In this document: one piece after another, positions 48,566 to 61,390 of the stretch
How the letters are laid out: every line of letters starts with the position of its first letter
How positions within the stretch are numbered: the stretch's first letter is position 1
Source of the DNA: Chrysemys picta bellii
Lineage: Eukaryota; Chordata; Testudines; Emydidae
Length of the DNA: 64,000 nt
Direction of reading: 5' to 3'
Assembly: GCF_011386835.1 (NCBI RefSeq)
Contig: NC_088800.1
Span: 13,478,572-13,542,571, forward strand
The notes under the pieces: generated by a model
What the model was told of the DNA's origin: nothing
Seen by the model: the letters and a program-made list of their open reading frames with translations, nothing else
The model's database searches: none
Translations under genes and position numbers: made by a program

Positions 48566-51500
48566 TTTCATAAGAAAGAGGGGTGTAAACTGCACTTCCC
48601 TCAGCCAAATTCCAACTCTTGTAATTCCATTCTGTCTCCAGAGATGCTAACCTTAGGTTCAGTTGGACACAGCATTCATCCTCACTGTCAGTGCTAACCC
48701 ATGGAATAGTGTTTGCATGCTACATACTATTAAATATTTAAGCTGCTATGTTGCACCCCAGAGGTGGCTGCAGTGGGTGAAAGAATTCCTGTGTAAGATT
48801 TGTGAACTTCATAAATTGCTTTGGGATCTTTTGGGGAGGAAATGTGTAACAGACATGTACATCTTTACATCACTGAGATAGCGAGCAATACAATTCTATG
48901 GAGGTTTTGGTTTCTGAATTTGAACCCTATCAGCTATGCGCAGTAATATATGTGTGGAAATCCCACTGCCATCAACATTAGATCCATACATAAAGGAACC
49001 ACAAAAATATTAGCGTTGAGTACTCCTACGTGGACTGGAGAAGAGAAATTTGCCGTTCTGCTTTCTTCCCTTTCTAGGGCTGGTGAAAGTTATGAGTTCC
49101 ATTTTGGTTCCAGTTTATAACAGAGTGACTGTAGTTACATTGACATTACAGTCTAATTACGTTTTCCTGTCGCAAAGTGTCTATCGGTTTTCATTTAGGG
49201 AGTATTTGCTGTAGAATTATCACCATTTCTGATCATGAATGAGCATTTCAGGGTGAAATTTTCAAGCAAAACTACAGTCTTGCCAAGTTCAACCTTGCAA
49301 TTAAACAGCTTTATACACTGGAAACTGGAGGCATTGATGAAGAGGGAGAGAACTTGATTGTTGGCATGGCTGTTATTTTTATTGTTGCCACTTCGGTTCA
49401 AGCAATTGGCTACTACTCTGTATGAGTCCGGTATTTATTTGGTGCAATTTTATTTATTTATAAGAAGGGAACATGAAGTCCTGTTACCCTGAACATAGTA
49501 GAAACACACAGCAGTCAGTTTCCTTGATCACAGTTTCCAAGCCTGCCTTTCTAGCCAGTCCTGTGCCCCAAGAAACTCTGTCCCTCAGCTCCCTCTCAGG
49601 GCCATGCTCACGACTTCTGCTCTTGTTTTCTGCCACTCTCACACACGGATGTCCACAGCTTGTCAATCTCATAGTCCCTGCATTTGCAATCAGTCCCAGA
49701 GAAACCCCTCCAACCATACAGCTCACCTCTGCTCAGGCTTTCCCATGTGGCCCAGTGCATTGGGTGGTGGCTTCCTGTTGTGGCCAGTTATCGCTACATA
49801 GAGGAGTATTTAATTGTGGCTTCCATTTAGCCTGAATGAAGGGTGATCTAGCACAGGCATCAGCTTTCATGAGGTGTATGATTGTCTACAGCTGAAGGAC
49901 ATGCATGATGGCGGCCATCAACACCTTCCAGTGTAACAACATTGCAAAAATGTCAAACCAAACAGTTCTGATTTTTTTCTGAATTTTTGTTTTGTTTTCT
50001 TTTCAAAATGAACAATCTGATGAAATTGACATACATTCATGAAGCATTTCAGTATCGTCATTTTCCACTGGAAAAAATGTGGCTGAAAAATCTCACTCAA
50101 CTCTAGTAATGGACTAATTGAACTATCGAAATAGTATCCTCTGAACTCATTTGGCAGCTGTTTGGGGCAGGGATGGTGGGGGCAAGACTGTCTCATTTTT
50201 TGTGTATGTCATGGGCACCTATAGCACACTGTATGAATGACAATAATGACAGTGTTATGTGATAGAAAACATTTGTTTTATCTAATGAAAGAGCAGGAAA
50301 ACACCATACTGTGTTTTGTGCCATAGGCTCCCTCCAGACAAGCCTGAATTATCATGTATGTGTTTATTTCATTTAAGCAGTTTGGTTAACAATGGCTTTT
50401 GGAGGGCGCACTGAGCTTAATTTTTGCTGCTTTGCGTTGCTTTGATCAGCAGTTGTTCCTCAGTCTACTTGGCTTGTGTGAGAAGCCCTCCCTACTCTGA
50501 GGTAGTTTGGGTGATGCTAAAAATCCAGTATTTTTCACTGTTTTGCCATGCAAGCAACCCAGCCCAACAAAAGCGAATGGACAAAGTCCATCAACAACTT
50601 CTAGTCATTCTTCCCGGGGTTGACTCCTCCCAGGATGCGGCTCCACATCACCTCCGGAGCTGGAATGTATGTTTGCAGCGTCTGCACCAAGCAATGGAAG
50701 TCATTCCCATGAAGTCTTCTCCCCTGGGTCTTGCAGGATTCAGCTCTTTGTACTTTCCTTTTTCTTTCTAGGGCTTTGGGCTCTTCATGTCTCCAAGAAG
50801 CCTTAGTGGTTTTGTTTGCCTTTCAAATTTATTTTCTCCTTATATATATTTTTTTTTTTCTTGAGTGATTTTTCAAGAACAACATAGATAACATACAGTT
50901 TTTCAGAGCTGAGTAATTGTTGGGCTTGATCTTGCTTTAATACGCTATAAGCCTTTTCTGTTTTCTTTATTAGAGACACAGGGGGTGGGGAAGAAAAAGA
51001 TTGCTTCACAAGGGGGCACTGGGGAAACATAGCAGGGTGCTGGGAGGGATAGGGCCATCTGTATGGAACGATAGATTTGGTGGGGAGGAGTTACTCTGAA
51101 CACAAGGAATACTGGTATGTGGGTGGGGGGCAGAGAGATATGGAAAATCAGTGCATGACACCCTCTCTGTTGGCTATGCTTTATTTTCCTCTCTCAGCTC
51201 TTTAGATCGGTCTTGTCAGGCTTTTGATTAATGTGGTCCAAGGATGGTTACATTTGTCTGAGTTAAATTTATTAATGTGCAGCTTGTTAATGAGAAGCAC
51301 AAGCCGTGCATGTTCCCAGAAGTTGCACATTCGCAACATGTTGAAGGAAAAGGGAGTTGTGGGTTTTTTTTTTAGACCAGGTCTTCCACCTCCTGCTCAG
51401 ATTATGAGGGCCCCAAGGCTCATTTCAGCACAGTTACCTTTGCCCCCTCCCCTCCACCTCCCTGTTGCCTGCTTTTGCTATCATGCTGGGTTTCCATTGT

Positions 51501-52544
51501 ATTATTATTATTATTGACATAATAGAGTAGATAGACAGCAGAGGCTGGACAAGTTTGATTTTAAGGAAACCATAGGACGCTGGGTGGCAGGGGCAAAGTG
51601 CTGTGCTTTGGGTCCCTTTTGCTTTGCCATTCGTAACCCTTTCCTCTATCTGGAGTCCGAACATCCCCTGGGTTATGGCGTCTTTGCCCCTTACCCCAGT
51701 TGTAAGGCCCCTGCTTGCCTTCTGACAAAAAGAAAACCACTTGTCCCCCATGCTGCCAGCATGTGGGGTGCTCATTCAAAGAGCAGGAGGATTCTTTGTC
51801 TCGCTCCGCTCCTTCTTCTACTCCTTCCCCCTTCCGCCCCCCCTTTTTTGCCTCTCACAGAGAGTTGTTCTGTGCAGACTCAGCCTGCCAAATTATGCTA
51901 AAAGCTTTTCCTTGGAAGACAGTAGCAGTTCTTAGAATAATATAAAAAAGCAGGTTTCTGCAAGCTCCCATGGGTGCGATGAGCCACTGCACTGCACCTG
52001 CCGTGGGTTTGATGTCGTCACTTCTGAGCGGTTTTAAAATTAACGGCACGGAGGGGAAGAAATATAATGGTTATGAGAGAATCTCCCCTTTGAAGTCTTC
52101 GATCCCAGGTCTTCCGACCCTGGTCTTTCACCTTAACAGCAAAGGGCCAAATCCTGAGAGGCGCTGAGCTGCTGCAGCTCCCAGTGAAGTTTCAGGTGCT
52201 CTGCTCTTCTCAGGTTTGCCCCTAAGTTACCACCCCAAATGAAGAAAACGGTCCTCTACCCAACAGTGGGAGCACAGCATGCACCCATGTTCCATGCTAG
52301 TTTGCATATTCTGAGCCCATAGCATTACACATTCAATCTGCCAAGCAACCTGTCAGGCGTGGAGCTCATCAGCCACATGAAAGCTGTTGGAGATGCCCTG
52401 TGCCAGGCTGAAGTGGGAGCAGACAATGGGCTTGTCGATGCATTGCTATCAGGTGTCCAGGATTTTCAACAAGGATGGTGCATCTGTCTGTCTAGTTACT
52501 TGTGTGACCCTCATCCCCATAGTAACTGAGCACCTGGCAGGCAT

Positions 52545-52635
52545 TAATGCATTTATCACAACATCCCTGTGAGGCAAGGAAATATCATTATTCCCAATTT
52601 TCAGATGGGAAAATGAGATTCAGAAAGACCCAGGG
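52545..52635 (-). repeat. MIR-like SINE fragment
   Basis: catccctgtgaggcaaggaa, atatcattattcccaatttt and cagatgggaaaatgagattc match the MIR complement. Confidence 0.7.
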
Positions 52636-53585
52636 TATGTCTACAATGCAGCTGGGAGCATGCCTCCCAGCCCCATAGACAGACTTGTGCTAGTGGGGCT
52701 CAAAATAGCCTGCTAAAAATTGCAGGGTGGACATTCTGCCCCGGGTCGGAGTATATAATATACAGGTCAGAGACGTTCATACACAGGAGATGTGCTGGAG
52801 TGAATTTTTCCCCCACCATTTCTTTCTCTCTTGTTCACTTGGTGTTAAGTAATGCTAGGAAGGAAACTAATAATCTCAAGTAGTCCCTTTACAGGAAACA
52901 TGTATCTGAAGAAACCTTGGGAAAGGGACATACACACAGTAACTGCCAGAATCTACCAGTGAGAGCTTCTAGTTCAAATTAATTGTTTTTCCAAGCAAAG
53001 CTGAAATCGTATTTGTCAGGCGTGTTACTGTAAGTAGGACCCAGTGACTTCATGAAGGAATGCCTGGGTGAGATACCAGCTGATTAGCCCCTATGGACCA
53101 CTGGAAGTTATGGTAAATAGCAGAATGAATGGATGGATTAGCCATCCAAAGATATATAATTAAAAGATCCATTCAGTTACACCCAGGTAATGATGAAACT
53201 TTCTTCTGTAAACTAGAGCAAACACATCAGTGCCTTGTCACCGTAACAGATGACTAAATTAAAACCTAGAAACTTAAGGAGGCTGATGAATTCATGGCAG
53301 CTTAGGTTGTGTTGTGTGGAGGGAGCTGAGCCTTTCTTCCAGTGGATTTAATTAGCTCATTGTCAGAGTGGGACAGGAGCAAGATTTTGTGCATTTTGGC
53401 ATTTTTTCCTTTCCAGAATGGAATGGGAAAAAAAATTCCCGTGAAACAAAATTTGCTTTGGGTCAATCGAAATGCTTTGATTCGATAAAATCAAAACATT
53501 TTCCTGGAGGATAAGTCCACTAATGGCTGTTAGCCAAGATGGTCATGGATGCAAAGCCATGCTCTGGGTATCCCTAAGCCTCTGA

Positions 53586-53858
53586 GGGTATGTCTATATA
53601 GCAAAGGAAAACCTGTGGCTGGCCCCTGCCAGCTGACTTGGGCTTCCAGGGCTTGGGATGTGGGGCTGTTTAATTGCTGTGTAGACTTCCGGGCTTGGTC
53701 TGGCACCCAGGTTCTAGGACCCTGCAGAGGTCCCAAAGGTCGGGCTCCAGGCTGGAAGTCTACATAACAATGAAACAGCTCTGCAGCCTGAGCCCCGTGA
53801 CCCCGAGTCAGTTGGCAGGGCCCAGCTATGGGTGTTTCTTTGCTGTGTAGACATACCT
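53586..53858. mobile_element. TIR element gggtatgtct inserted in CR1 (273 bp)
   Basis: Ends gggtatgtctatatagcaaa and tttgctgtgtagacatacct. The flanking triplet tga is present on both sides (53583-53585, 53859-53861). It splits the CR1 phrase cctctg...gccagatg. The ends resemble those of 34544-34789. No ORF. Confidence 0.8.
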
Positions 53859-53981
53859 TGACTGCCAGATGTTGGAACTAGATGTCAGGGGATGGAGCAC
53901 TTGAGAATTGCCCTGTTCTGTTCATCCCCTCTGATACATATGGCATTGGCCACTGTCAGAAGACAAGATATTGGGTTAGAT

Positions 53982-54314
53982 CAGTGTTTCCCAAACTTGG
54001 GACGCCGCTTGTGTAGGGAAAGCCCCTGGCAGGCCGGGCCGGTTTGTTTACCCGCCGCATCTGCAGGTCCGGCCGATTGCGGCTCCCACTGGCCGCGGTT
54101 CGCTGCTCCGGGCCAATGGGAGCTGCTGGAAGCGGCGGCCAGTACATCCTTTGGCCCGCACCGCTTCCAGCAGCTCCCATTGGCTTGGAGCGGCGAACCG
54201 CAGCCAGTGGGAGCCGCGATCGGCTGGACCTGCGGACGTGGCAGGTAAACAAACCGGCCTGGCCTGCCAGGGGCTTTCCCTATACAAGCGGTGTCCCAAG
54301 TTTGGGAAACACTG
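53982..54314. mobile_element. Palindromic hAT-like MITE, cagtgtttccc-ended full copy (333 bp)
   Basis: Near-perfect terminal inverted repeats: cagtgtttcccaaacttggg at the left and its complement cccaagtttgggaaacactg at the right. It is inserted in a CR1 3' end, splitting the phrase ttgggctagatgga. The duplication is decayed: gttagat before, gctagat after. Length equals the 333-bp copies although the termini differ. Confidence 0.92.
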
Positions 54315-54784
54315 GCTAGATGGATCATTGGTCTGACCCAGAATTGCCATTCTTATGTTCCTCTGATTTTGACCTTTTAAAACTTTTAGAAATATTTGTA
54401 CATTATAAACAATTAACTTTGTTGCAAAAATTGTTTTGAAATGAAAGATCGAAAATATTCCTTTCTGAAAATGTCAGAATGGATGTTTTGACATTTTTAA
54501 ACACTTAATTTTTTTTCCTGAACAAAATTTCATCAAAATAGACCTGTTTTTGAAAGGTTTTGATTTAGACAAAAATGACATTTACATTAAAAAAATGTTG
54601 ATAAAATTTTTTTGGAACAGTCCTACTCGCTATGGATTGAGTTGGTATGGAAGATCTCTTCTAGTTTTGATAACCTATTATGTTACTGGTCCTTTGAATC
54701 TGTGAACTATAATGGGTATATAAATTAATCCTGGAAAGGTGTGGGTAATAATACTGTACCGTTTTATATAGCTTTGCATCCGAG

Positions 54785-54950
54785 GATCTGAAAGTGCTTT
54801 ACAAACATTAATGAATTTAGCTTTACCAGCCCACTCTGAGGTAGGTAAGCAATATTTTTTCCCATTTTACAGATGGAGAAATTGAAGCACACAGAATTGT
54901 AACAAAATCACAGAGGAATTCTCTGACTGCAACAGCATCTTCTCAGTCCT
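54785..54950 (-). repeat. MIR-like SINE remnant
   Basis: ctgaaagtgctttacaaaca, tgaggtaggtaagcaatatt and cccattttacagatggagaa then attgaagcaca match the complement of MIR. Confidence 0.78.
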
Positions 54951-57900
54951 GGGCCTGTTTGTGCCATAACCCTGTCTTCCTCCTCAGCTGATTTGAATTG
55001 CAGTTGTATTCCCAGCACAGAATAGTAACCATTATAATGTCATGGGGCTCAGTTCTGCAGCCATTGAAGTCAATGGGAGATTTGCTATTGTCTTCAACAC
55101 GAATGGGATGGAGGCTGATGTGAACCACTAGTGGTTGTTTATGGTATTGCATGGTAAATATTCGGAAGGATGTCTTCATACCTAGACATGCACTTGGTGC
55201 TCCCGTTAATGCTGATGATGTAGTCTGTTACTAGTATTCCCCCGCAACCCTTGTGCATGGTGACTGCCTTCTAATCAGCATGTGCTGCATCAAGAAGTTG
55301 AGTTGCAGAGGTAGTTTGTTTAAAGTAAAATCCAAATGTCCCTGTTAGTTAGCAGCAGTGGCAAGGGAAGTGGGCAAAGTACATCAGAAGCTAATGGATG
55401 TATGTCTATAACAGCAGATATGTTTGGTAGACATTCCCCCTCCCCTGGACTGAAGAAGACATTAAGGTTAACAGGGAGAGGCAGTAGCAGCTGCTCGTGT
55501 TTAATTAAGTCTTTTGTTGGGAATGGAGGGCACTCTTGTTTCACAAGTCCGGTAGGACTACTACGGATATAAGGATGACTTATAGGGTAGGTATATAAAG
55601 ATGTTTATAGTCTTTAAGGTTTCTATGTGCTCTCCAAACTGGATAAATGGAGACTGATAAGATGTGCTTACTTGACCTCTTCTTAGAATACAGCCTCATT
55701 GTGGTATCTACACATCTTTGTGATCAATATCAGTGCACTTCCTTATGTGCGAACACAAGCTAGTTAGATGGCATATTATCTAGTCTGATTTTTTTTTTAA
55801 TAAAAAGAAAACAAGACACTTTACCTTTAAGTACTAATGTTCAACTAATTTTCAAGAACAATTTCTGAGTGAAGAATAGCAAAGAGACCACTTGTACAGG
55901 ATACTGGGAAATAATGATTGTGTGGAAAATGTACACAGTTTAATTAAGCACATTGATTAAATCAATATGATTCAAACAGCTTAGCGCTCCAATCAGTTTA
56001 ATCTTGTTAAATGTAATTCAGGCCTCGATAATTGATTAATAATGCATTATAGTTTATGAATTATTGACTCCAAGTTATTATAACTGTGCCCGCTCTCTGC
56101 GTGGAAACCGGCGCTGCATGTTAATTATGAAAGGCTGATGCGCATTTCTTTTGAATAACTTTTTCAAAGCTGGAGATGACGTGTCTCCTAAGAAAACAGG
56201 GATCAAATCAGATCACAGCTTCGCTGGGGTTAGCCCACCCCAAAGGAAAATGTGCTCCTCAAATAGGGCTCTAATCCAACAGCATTAATAGAGAGAGGCA
56301 GAACACCTGCTTGTGTTAGCGAAGATCTTTCCAGTGGTTGGAGGAGTTGTCTGTAGAAGTCCTGCTGGAGCTCAAACTCGAGGGCACAGTGCTTGCTACT
56401 CTGAAATAGTAACAATTCCCAGCACATCTGTCATCCTGCTAATGACATCTGTGCACTAGACCTCATCTTCCACAAATACATGCAGTACCGCCAACGCCAC
56501 TACACTCTTCCATTCCATATGCCTAATGTTTACACTGAAAACAATCCCATTTCCAGAAATTCCTTCGGGAAGTTCAGTGGCCAATGGTGGAATGTGCTGA
56601 TGGTCTCATAATCCAGTGCCTAGTGGACATGAGTCCATGTCACTGAAACCACTACAACTACCGACACCCTATGTTGCAGTTCAGGGGAGAGACCACGGAC
56701 TGAATAGAGAGTGAATGCTTCCCTCACCTCCGGGGGTGGTCCCTCCTAAGTCAGGGGTGGGGCCCACTGGCAAGCCGCTTTGTCCGTGTTGCACCAGTTC
56801 TGTAGGGAAACAAAGAATTTCTGTTTCCAGGACTGATTGTAAGTCTAGCTGTCGAGGTATTTACATGGGGTCCTTATCATTATAGTCTTTCGGAACCTTT
56901 CACCAGCACTACATTTCCTTAGAAATGTATTTTTAGTGAATGTGTTCTGCTTCCACCCTTCATCTCTTTCCTCTCTTTCTTCATTCTTTATTTCTGAAGA
57001 TATTTGCCTGGAAAAAGAAAAGTTGTTTGTCTTCCTAGTTTTCCATACAAATTTTGGGCCTGATTCTGCCTTCCCTTATACTGGATTTTGAACCGCTATA
57101 ATTCCATTGTTCACATTGGAGTTACTCCTAACGACACTGGTGCCAGTGGCAGGAAACTGTAGTCCTTTCTTTGGACACGACAGAGTCCCCTGGCTTTGGA
57201 TGACAGGAAGAGACAAGCTGTTGTGAAAACCGCAATCCAGTTTTCATGCAGATATCCTTAGTGAAAAAGAGCCCGTTTCTGCATAAAACTGGAGCTCATC
57301 CCAAGTTGTTATAGAATTCAGAGCCTGAAGTTTCTTTGCACAAATAGCTAGTTCATCAAACACGTAAAGCTGAGGGCAGGAGCGCAAAGAGGACCCTAAA
57401 TGGAAGTTGGCAAAATTTGTTCCAAATGTCTCAGGAAATTCCACGTTATGCACATCTCCAGTCCCAATCCTCTGCGGTGACATCCCAGTCATCTCCACAG
57501 CAGCCCATTGCAATGCTCCAGAGCATGGTTTGTTGCTTTCAGAAGAAGCAGGCAAATTCTTGAAAAGCTATACTCCTGCTTGAATGCAAACCAGCATTAG
57601 AGGAGGAGGCTGGTGGAGTAGAACAGAAATTTGAGAGAGAGAAGCAGGGCTGCTTGCAAACCAGTGCTCACTGAAGTTCCATAATGCATCGGCTGCTCTT
57701 TGAATCCCAGTGCCCTGTGGGGGTGGGGAGCTGACTCAGCCTGTACAACCGTGAGACTGCAGCGAGCCTGCAGTCTGGCAAAATGCATATTAAAACACCG
57801 AATCCAATTAGTCAAGGCAGCCAGCAATGCAGGGAGGAAAGTGAGCTAGGATCTGGAGCTACCTGACAAATAGGCCTTGGAGTAGGTGGAACCAGTGGGA

Positions 57901-60189
57901 TTCTTTGCTGATTGAAAATGTGCATATGTTGTATTACAGGACACGTTAGCAGACACAACTGCCAACATGAGGTAAGATGTTTGTGTATTATAGTGGCTGT
58001 CCTTCTGCAGTCTGCCTCTACTTTCCTGCTGAAGCTCGTGATCCTGAGGGACTTTTACCTTTTGCATATTCTGGAAAAGCCTTTCTGTTTCCTTTTTGGA
58101 GACTATGCATTTTATTTTCAAGGGTTTGGATATTGGCGGTTCTCTCTGGCACTGTGTACTGGTGGTGCCTTCTTAGGTCAGGATATTGGTGGTACCGTCT
58201 TAACGCTATGCAAACTCCAGGGTTTCCAAAAATCTCGGAGCCTTTACCATCAGGTTAATTAATTGTCTTGAAGATGTAAAACACCATATAACTTATTACT
58301 TTTATTATTATTGGTTTTGTGCATTGTGCTCACAATGTAAGCTCTTATTGTAAGTGCCTCAGAGGCTCCAGGGCGCTCCTTATAAGTGTGTTATAAATCA
58401 TTAAAAATTATGAATGAAACTGAAATAGGTCCAGTGGAGTTCAATGTACATTACTCACACTGCTGGGGAAATTTACAGCCTGCTCTCTACAACACACCTG
58501 TCTTGAAAAGCACTGCCCTGGACATACTGCAGGCCTGGATGGCACTGGTTGGTTACCCAAACTCTTCCTTTTCTTGGGAGGAGTGGGGAGGGATGAGAGA
58601 AAACCCATCTCCCCTCCCTCTGAGAGGCTTCAGAATAACCTATGCATGCTGCATTTCCAATCACCCATCTGTTTGGTAGAGCTATGAAAGATAGCTCAGG
58701 AGAGCCTCCAAGCTGCCTTTCCTTTCTCAAATGGTAAATGAGCATTGAGCTGCTACTAGGTTTCTGCTATCAAGCTCAAACCACAGCCTGAAAAAGCCTT
58801 TATTTCACCGAGCAACACATTTCCCATGTCTGGCAGTAAATTCCAGTCCCTCGTGGTGCTGTGGGGCACACTCTAAAAGGTCAATGTGGTTCTGTATAAA
58901 TTAGCCATAGAGGCATTCAGATTGAGCTAAATCTACTCTTCCTGTGACAAAGGCAGACTTAGAAGGGAGGGCATCCATTAGGGCCGGCTTGATTGCAGAG
59001 GCTGAATAATTTCATGAGCAATAATAACCTGCTTGCTAATATTGGAATAATCAAAGGCTATGCCCTAGGGTGTAAACTGACAAAACAGAGGTCAGGGAGG
59101 AATTCCTTCCACCTGTTATAGCATTGCTCAATTGGCCAGGTGCATTATTAGGGAGGTTTATGTTTCCTCTGAAATACAAGGTGTTGGCTGCTTCTGGAGG
59201 CAGAATACCAGACTGGCAGAGGGTGGGCTGTCCCTTTAAGGGATTGGACATAGCCCTCAGCTGTGACTAGTTAGCTGCCTCCCAGGTGATAGGTCTGGGG
59301 CTGGGGATCAGATGATATCCTGCAGGCCACCTGGGCCTGAGATAAAAGGCCAACAAACAGCTCAATGGAGAGAGAGACCTTCAGGGAGCAGACAGGCTAC
59401 TGTAGGAGACCCTGAGTCAGGGCAAGGGACCTGGTTTATCTGTTTGGCTTATCATAGAATCATAGGACTGCTGCTAGGAGGAATAGCTGATGTACTGACT
59501 AGTTTTCCTGACCGCCTCTCTGTCTTTGTTTCTACCTCCTCCATCTTTGTCTACCATCTCCAAGGCAAGTGGAGAAAGATTTCTCACCCCATGGCTAAAA
59601 TGGAATTGAAGGCTGTGCTGTCACAGGAACCAATCCTCTTCAATTCCTGGTGGGTTCTAAGCCCTATTGGGTGCCTGCTAGTGGGGGAAAGATGGTCAGG
59701 GAAGAATAGTTACAGCAGGACAGCTGGCAGGGTAAGCTTTCTTCATAAAATGGCACACACTGTAGCTGGCAAGTTTCCAGTGTGGAATGAATCAATCTAT
59801 GCTGGCTGTTGTTGAAACCCAATGAAGGCCTTTTTTGCCATTGAAAGCAGCTTCTGTCTCTGGTTCAGTCGTTACTCCCCCCTGTGTTCTAGTCACAGCA
59901 CCATCTTTCCACTGCAAATCTCACCCACTGGGCATTTGTCAGGTCTTAATATGTTATTATCCCACTGAAGTAAATTATCCTTGAGCACGTGAGGGGAATG
60001 GAAGGGCAGAGCAGGTAAGAAGTGGGATGATGGCTCAAGCTTATGTTCTAATAAATTGTCAAGTTTGTTGTGGGAAGAATGTTCCTCCAGAATGTTCCTC
60101 AACTTTTTCTCCCTTTTATTTCCCCCTCCCCCCACCCCTAAAAGCTCCTTTCCATTATTATTATTTGTATTATGGTCATGAGAATGTGA

Positions 60190-61210
60190 GTTAAAGATGT
60201 TTGCTGTTTTCATCGACGTCATAAAGCCATTTCATTCAGTTTGGAGGGAAGCATTCTGGAAAGTAACAAAACCACATGGCGTTCCAGAGAAGATAATTGC
60301 AACTATAAAAGCGATGTACAGAGGCTCCTGCAGTGCCATAAACATTGGTGGAAAATTAAGCAACTGGTTCGAGTCAAAGACTGGTGTAAGGCCAGGGGCA
60401 TGGAGTCACTGTCACTTTTAATCGTGTTCTTCAACAAGTTGTCAGGTGTGACATTGGATGATCTAGAGTTAAGCTCCGTATCTTATGCAGATGATATTGT
60501 ACAACTGGCAGACGCATTTGAATTAAAGCTTATACTCTTCACTGCCTCGGTAAATTGGTGTAGTCAATCCGGGCTTACAATAAATGCCAAGAAGACAAAG
60601 TGGTTGCATCTTGGAAAATGGACAGTAGATAAAGTGTTGAGAGGTAACAGCGATGAAGTTGCAGAACAAGTCAAATCTTATCTGAACCTAGGAAGTTTTA
60701 TCAGTGCCATCCAGGATGAGGTTAAAAGGAGATGTGCCAACTGACAAAATTATGAACCGATAAAAACATTGTTTGGTACCAAAGTAAAAATGTGTCAAAC
60801 CAGTGGACTAACAGTATCACTCTGTGGTCTGGAAGCAGCTGCATTAAATGCAGCAGACATCAGAAGGCTGGAGGCGGTAGAAAGATGACAGGTGTAAAGT
60901 GGAATGATTTTAAGACAAATGAAGTTAAAGGAGTGTAGGATGTGAAATCAGGGTTCAGGCCTTGCTGCAATAGAAAAGATTACAACAGTGGCGACACGGC
61001 TGAAGATGAACAGATGCTAGGATGCCAATAATGCAAGTTACCACCAAGGTCAGTCCAAACTAGAGGCTGACCACTGACTAGATGGTGGGATGTCATACAC
61101 AAGGGCGTGGACATAATGTTGGAGCAAGCCATGGACAGGAATGAATAGCTACATTGTGCTGTTCCCTATGGTCTGCAAAGACGATCTGGCATGAGAAAGA
61201 GATTATGGTA
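60190..61210 (+). mobile_element. Frameshifted non-LTR reverse transcriptase remnant
   Basis: Bases 60197-60400 encode FIDVIKPFHSVWREAFWK, VPEKIIATIKAMY and LSNWFESKTGVRPG, matching the F.D..KAFDS, GIP.KI...I..MY and F.V..GVRQG motifs of non-LTR reverse transcriptases. A frame change follows. From 60421 a second frame carries SYADDIVQLAD (catalytic YADD at 60484-60495), GLTINAKKTKWLHLGK and an LGSFIS-like end. Downstream, LTRWWDVIHKG and AMDRNEW near 61075-61145 resemble the C-terminal RPRTRW.D...A.DR..W tail of such LINEs. Clade uncertain (RTE-like). Inactive. Confidence 0.85.
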
Positions 61211-61319
61211 AACACCAGGAGCCACAGTCAGGGATCAAGACCCCATTGTACTAATTGCCATACAAATCTAGAGATTACAATGACATAGTCTTGTGTTTAA
61301 GATGACTAGGGATACGTGA

Positions 61320-61390
61320 TACTTGGGTTCAGCTTCTTTCTCTGCCACAGACTCCCTGTGTGACCTTGGGCAAGTTTCTTCGGTTTTGTC
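61320..61390 (+). repeat. MIR-like SINE fragment
   Basis: ttcagcttctttctctgcca and ctccctgtgtgaccttgggc then aagtttctt match the sense MIR core. Confidence 0.7.

Larger units (their letters stand above)
53503..54361 (+). mobile_element. CR1 LINE 3' end, interrupted by two DNA transposons
   Basis: CR1 pieces lie at 53503-53585 (ataagtccactaatggctgt, tagcc), 53862-53981 (ggcattggccactgtcagaa) and 54315-54361 (ggtctgacccagaattgcc, attcttatgttc). Read across the insertions they follow the same order as the intact copy at 29525-29940. Sense orientation relative to AGBL1. Confidence 0.88.

Noticed and set aside
56480..56600. Possible exon around cagtaccgccaacgccacta
   Set aside because: The translation has no CCP similarity, and no donor/acceptor pair gives the needed phase.
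59312..59815. 167-residue + strand ORF
   Set aside because: Composition and lack of motifs fit a chance ORF in repeat-rich intron.
60197..60744. Active reverse-transcriptase gene
   Set aside because: The frame changes within the conserved domain and the rest is degenerate.
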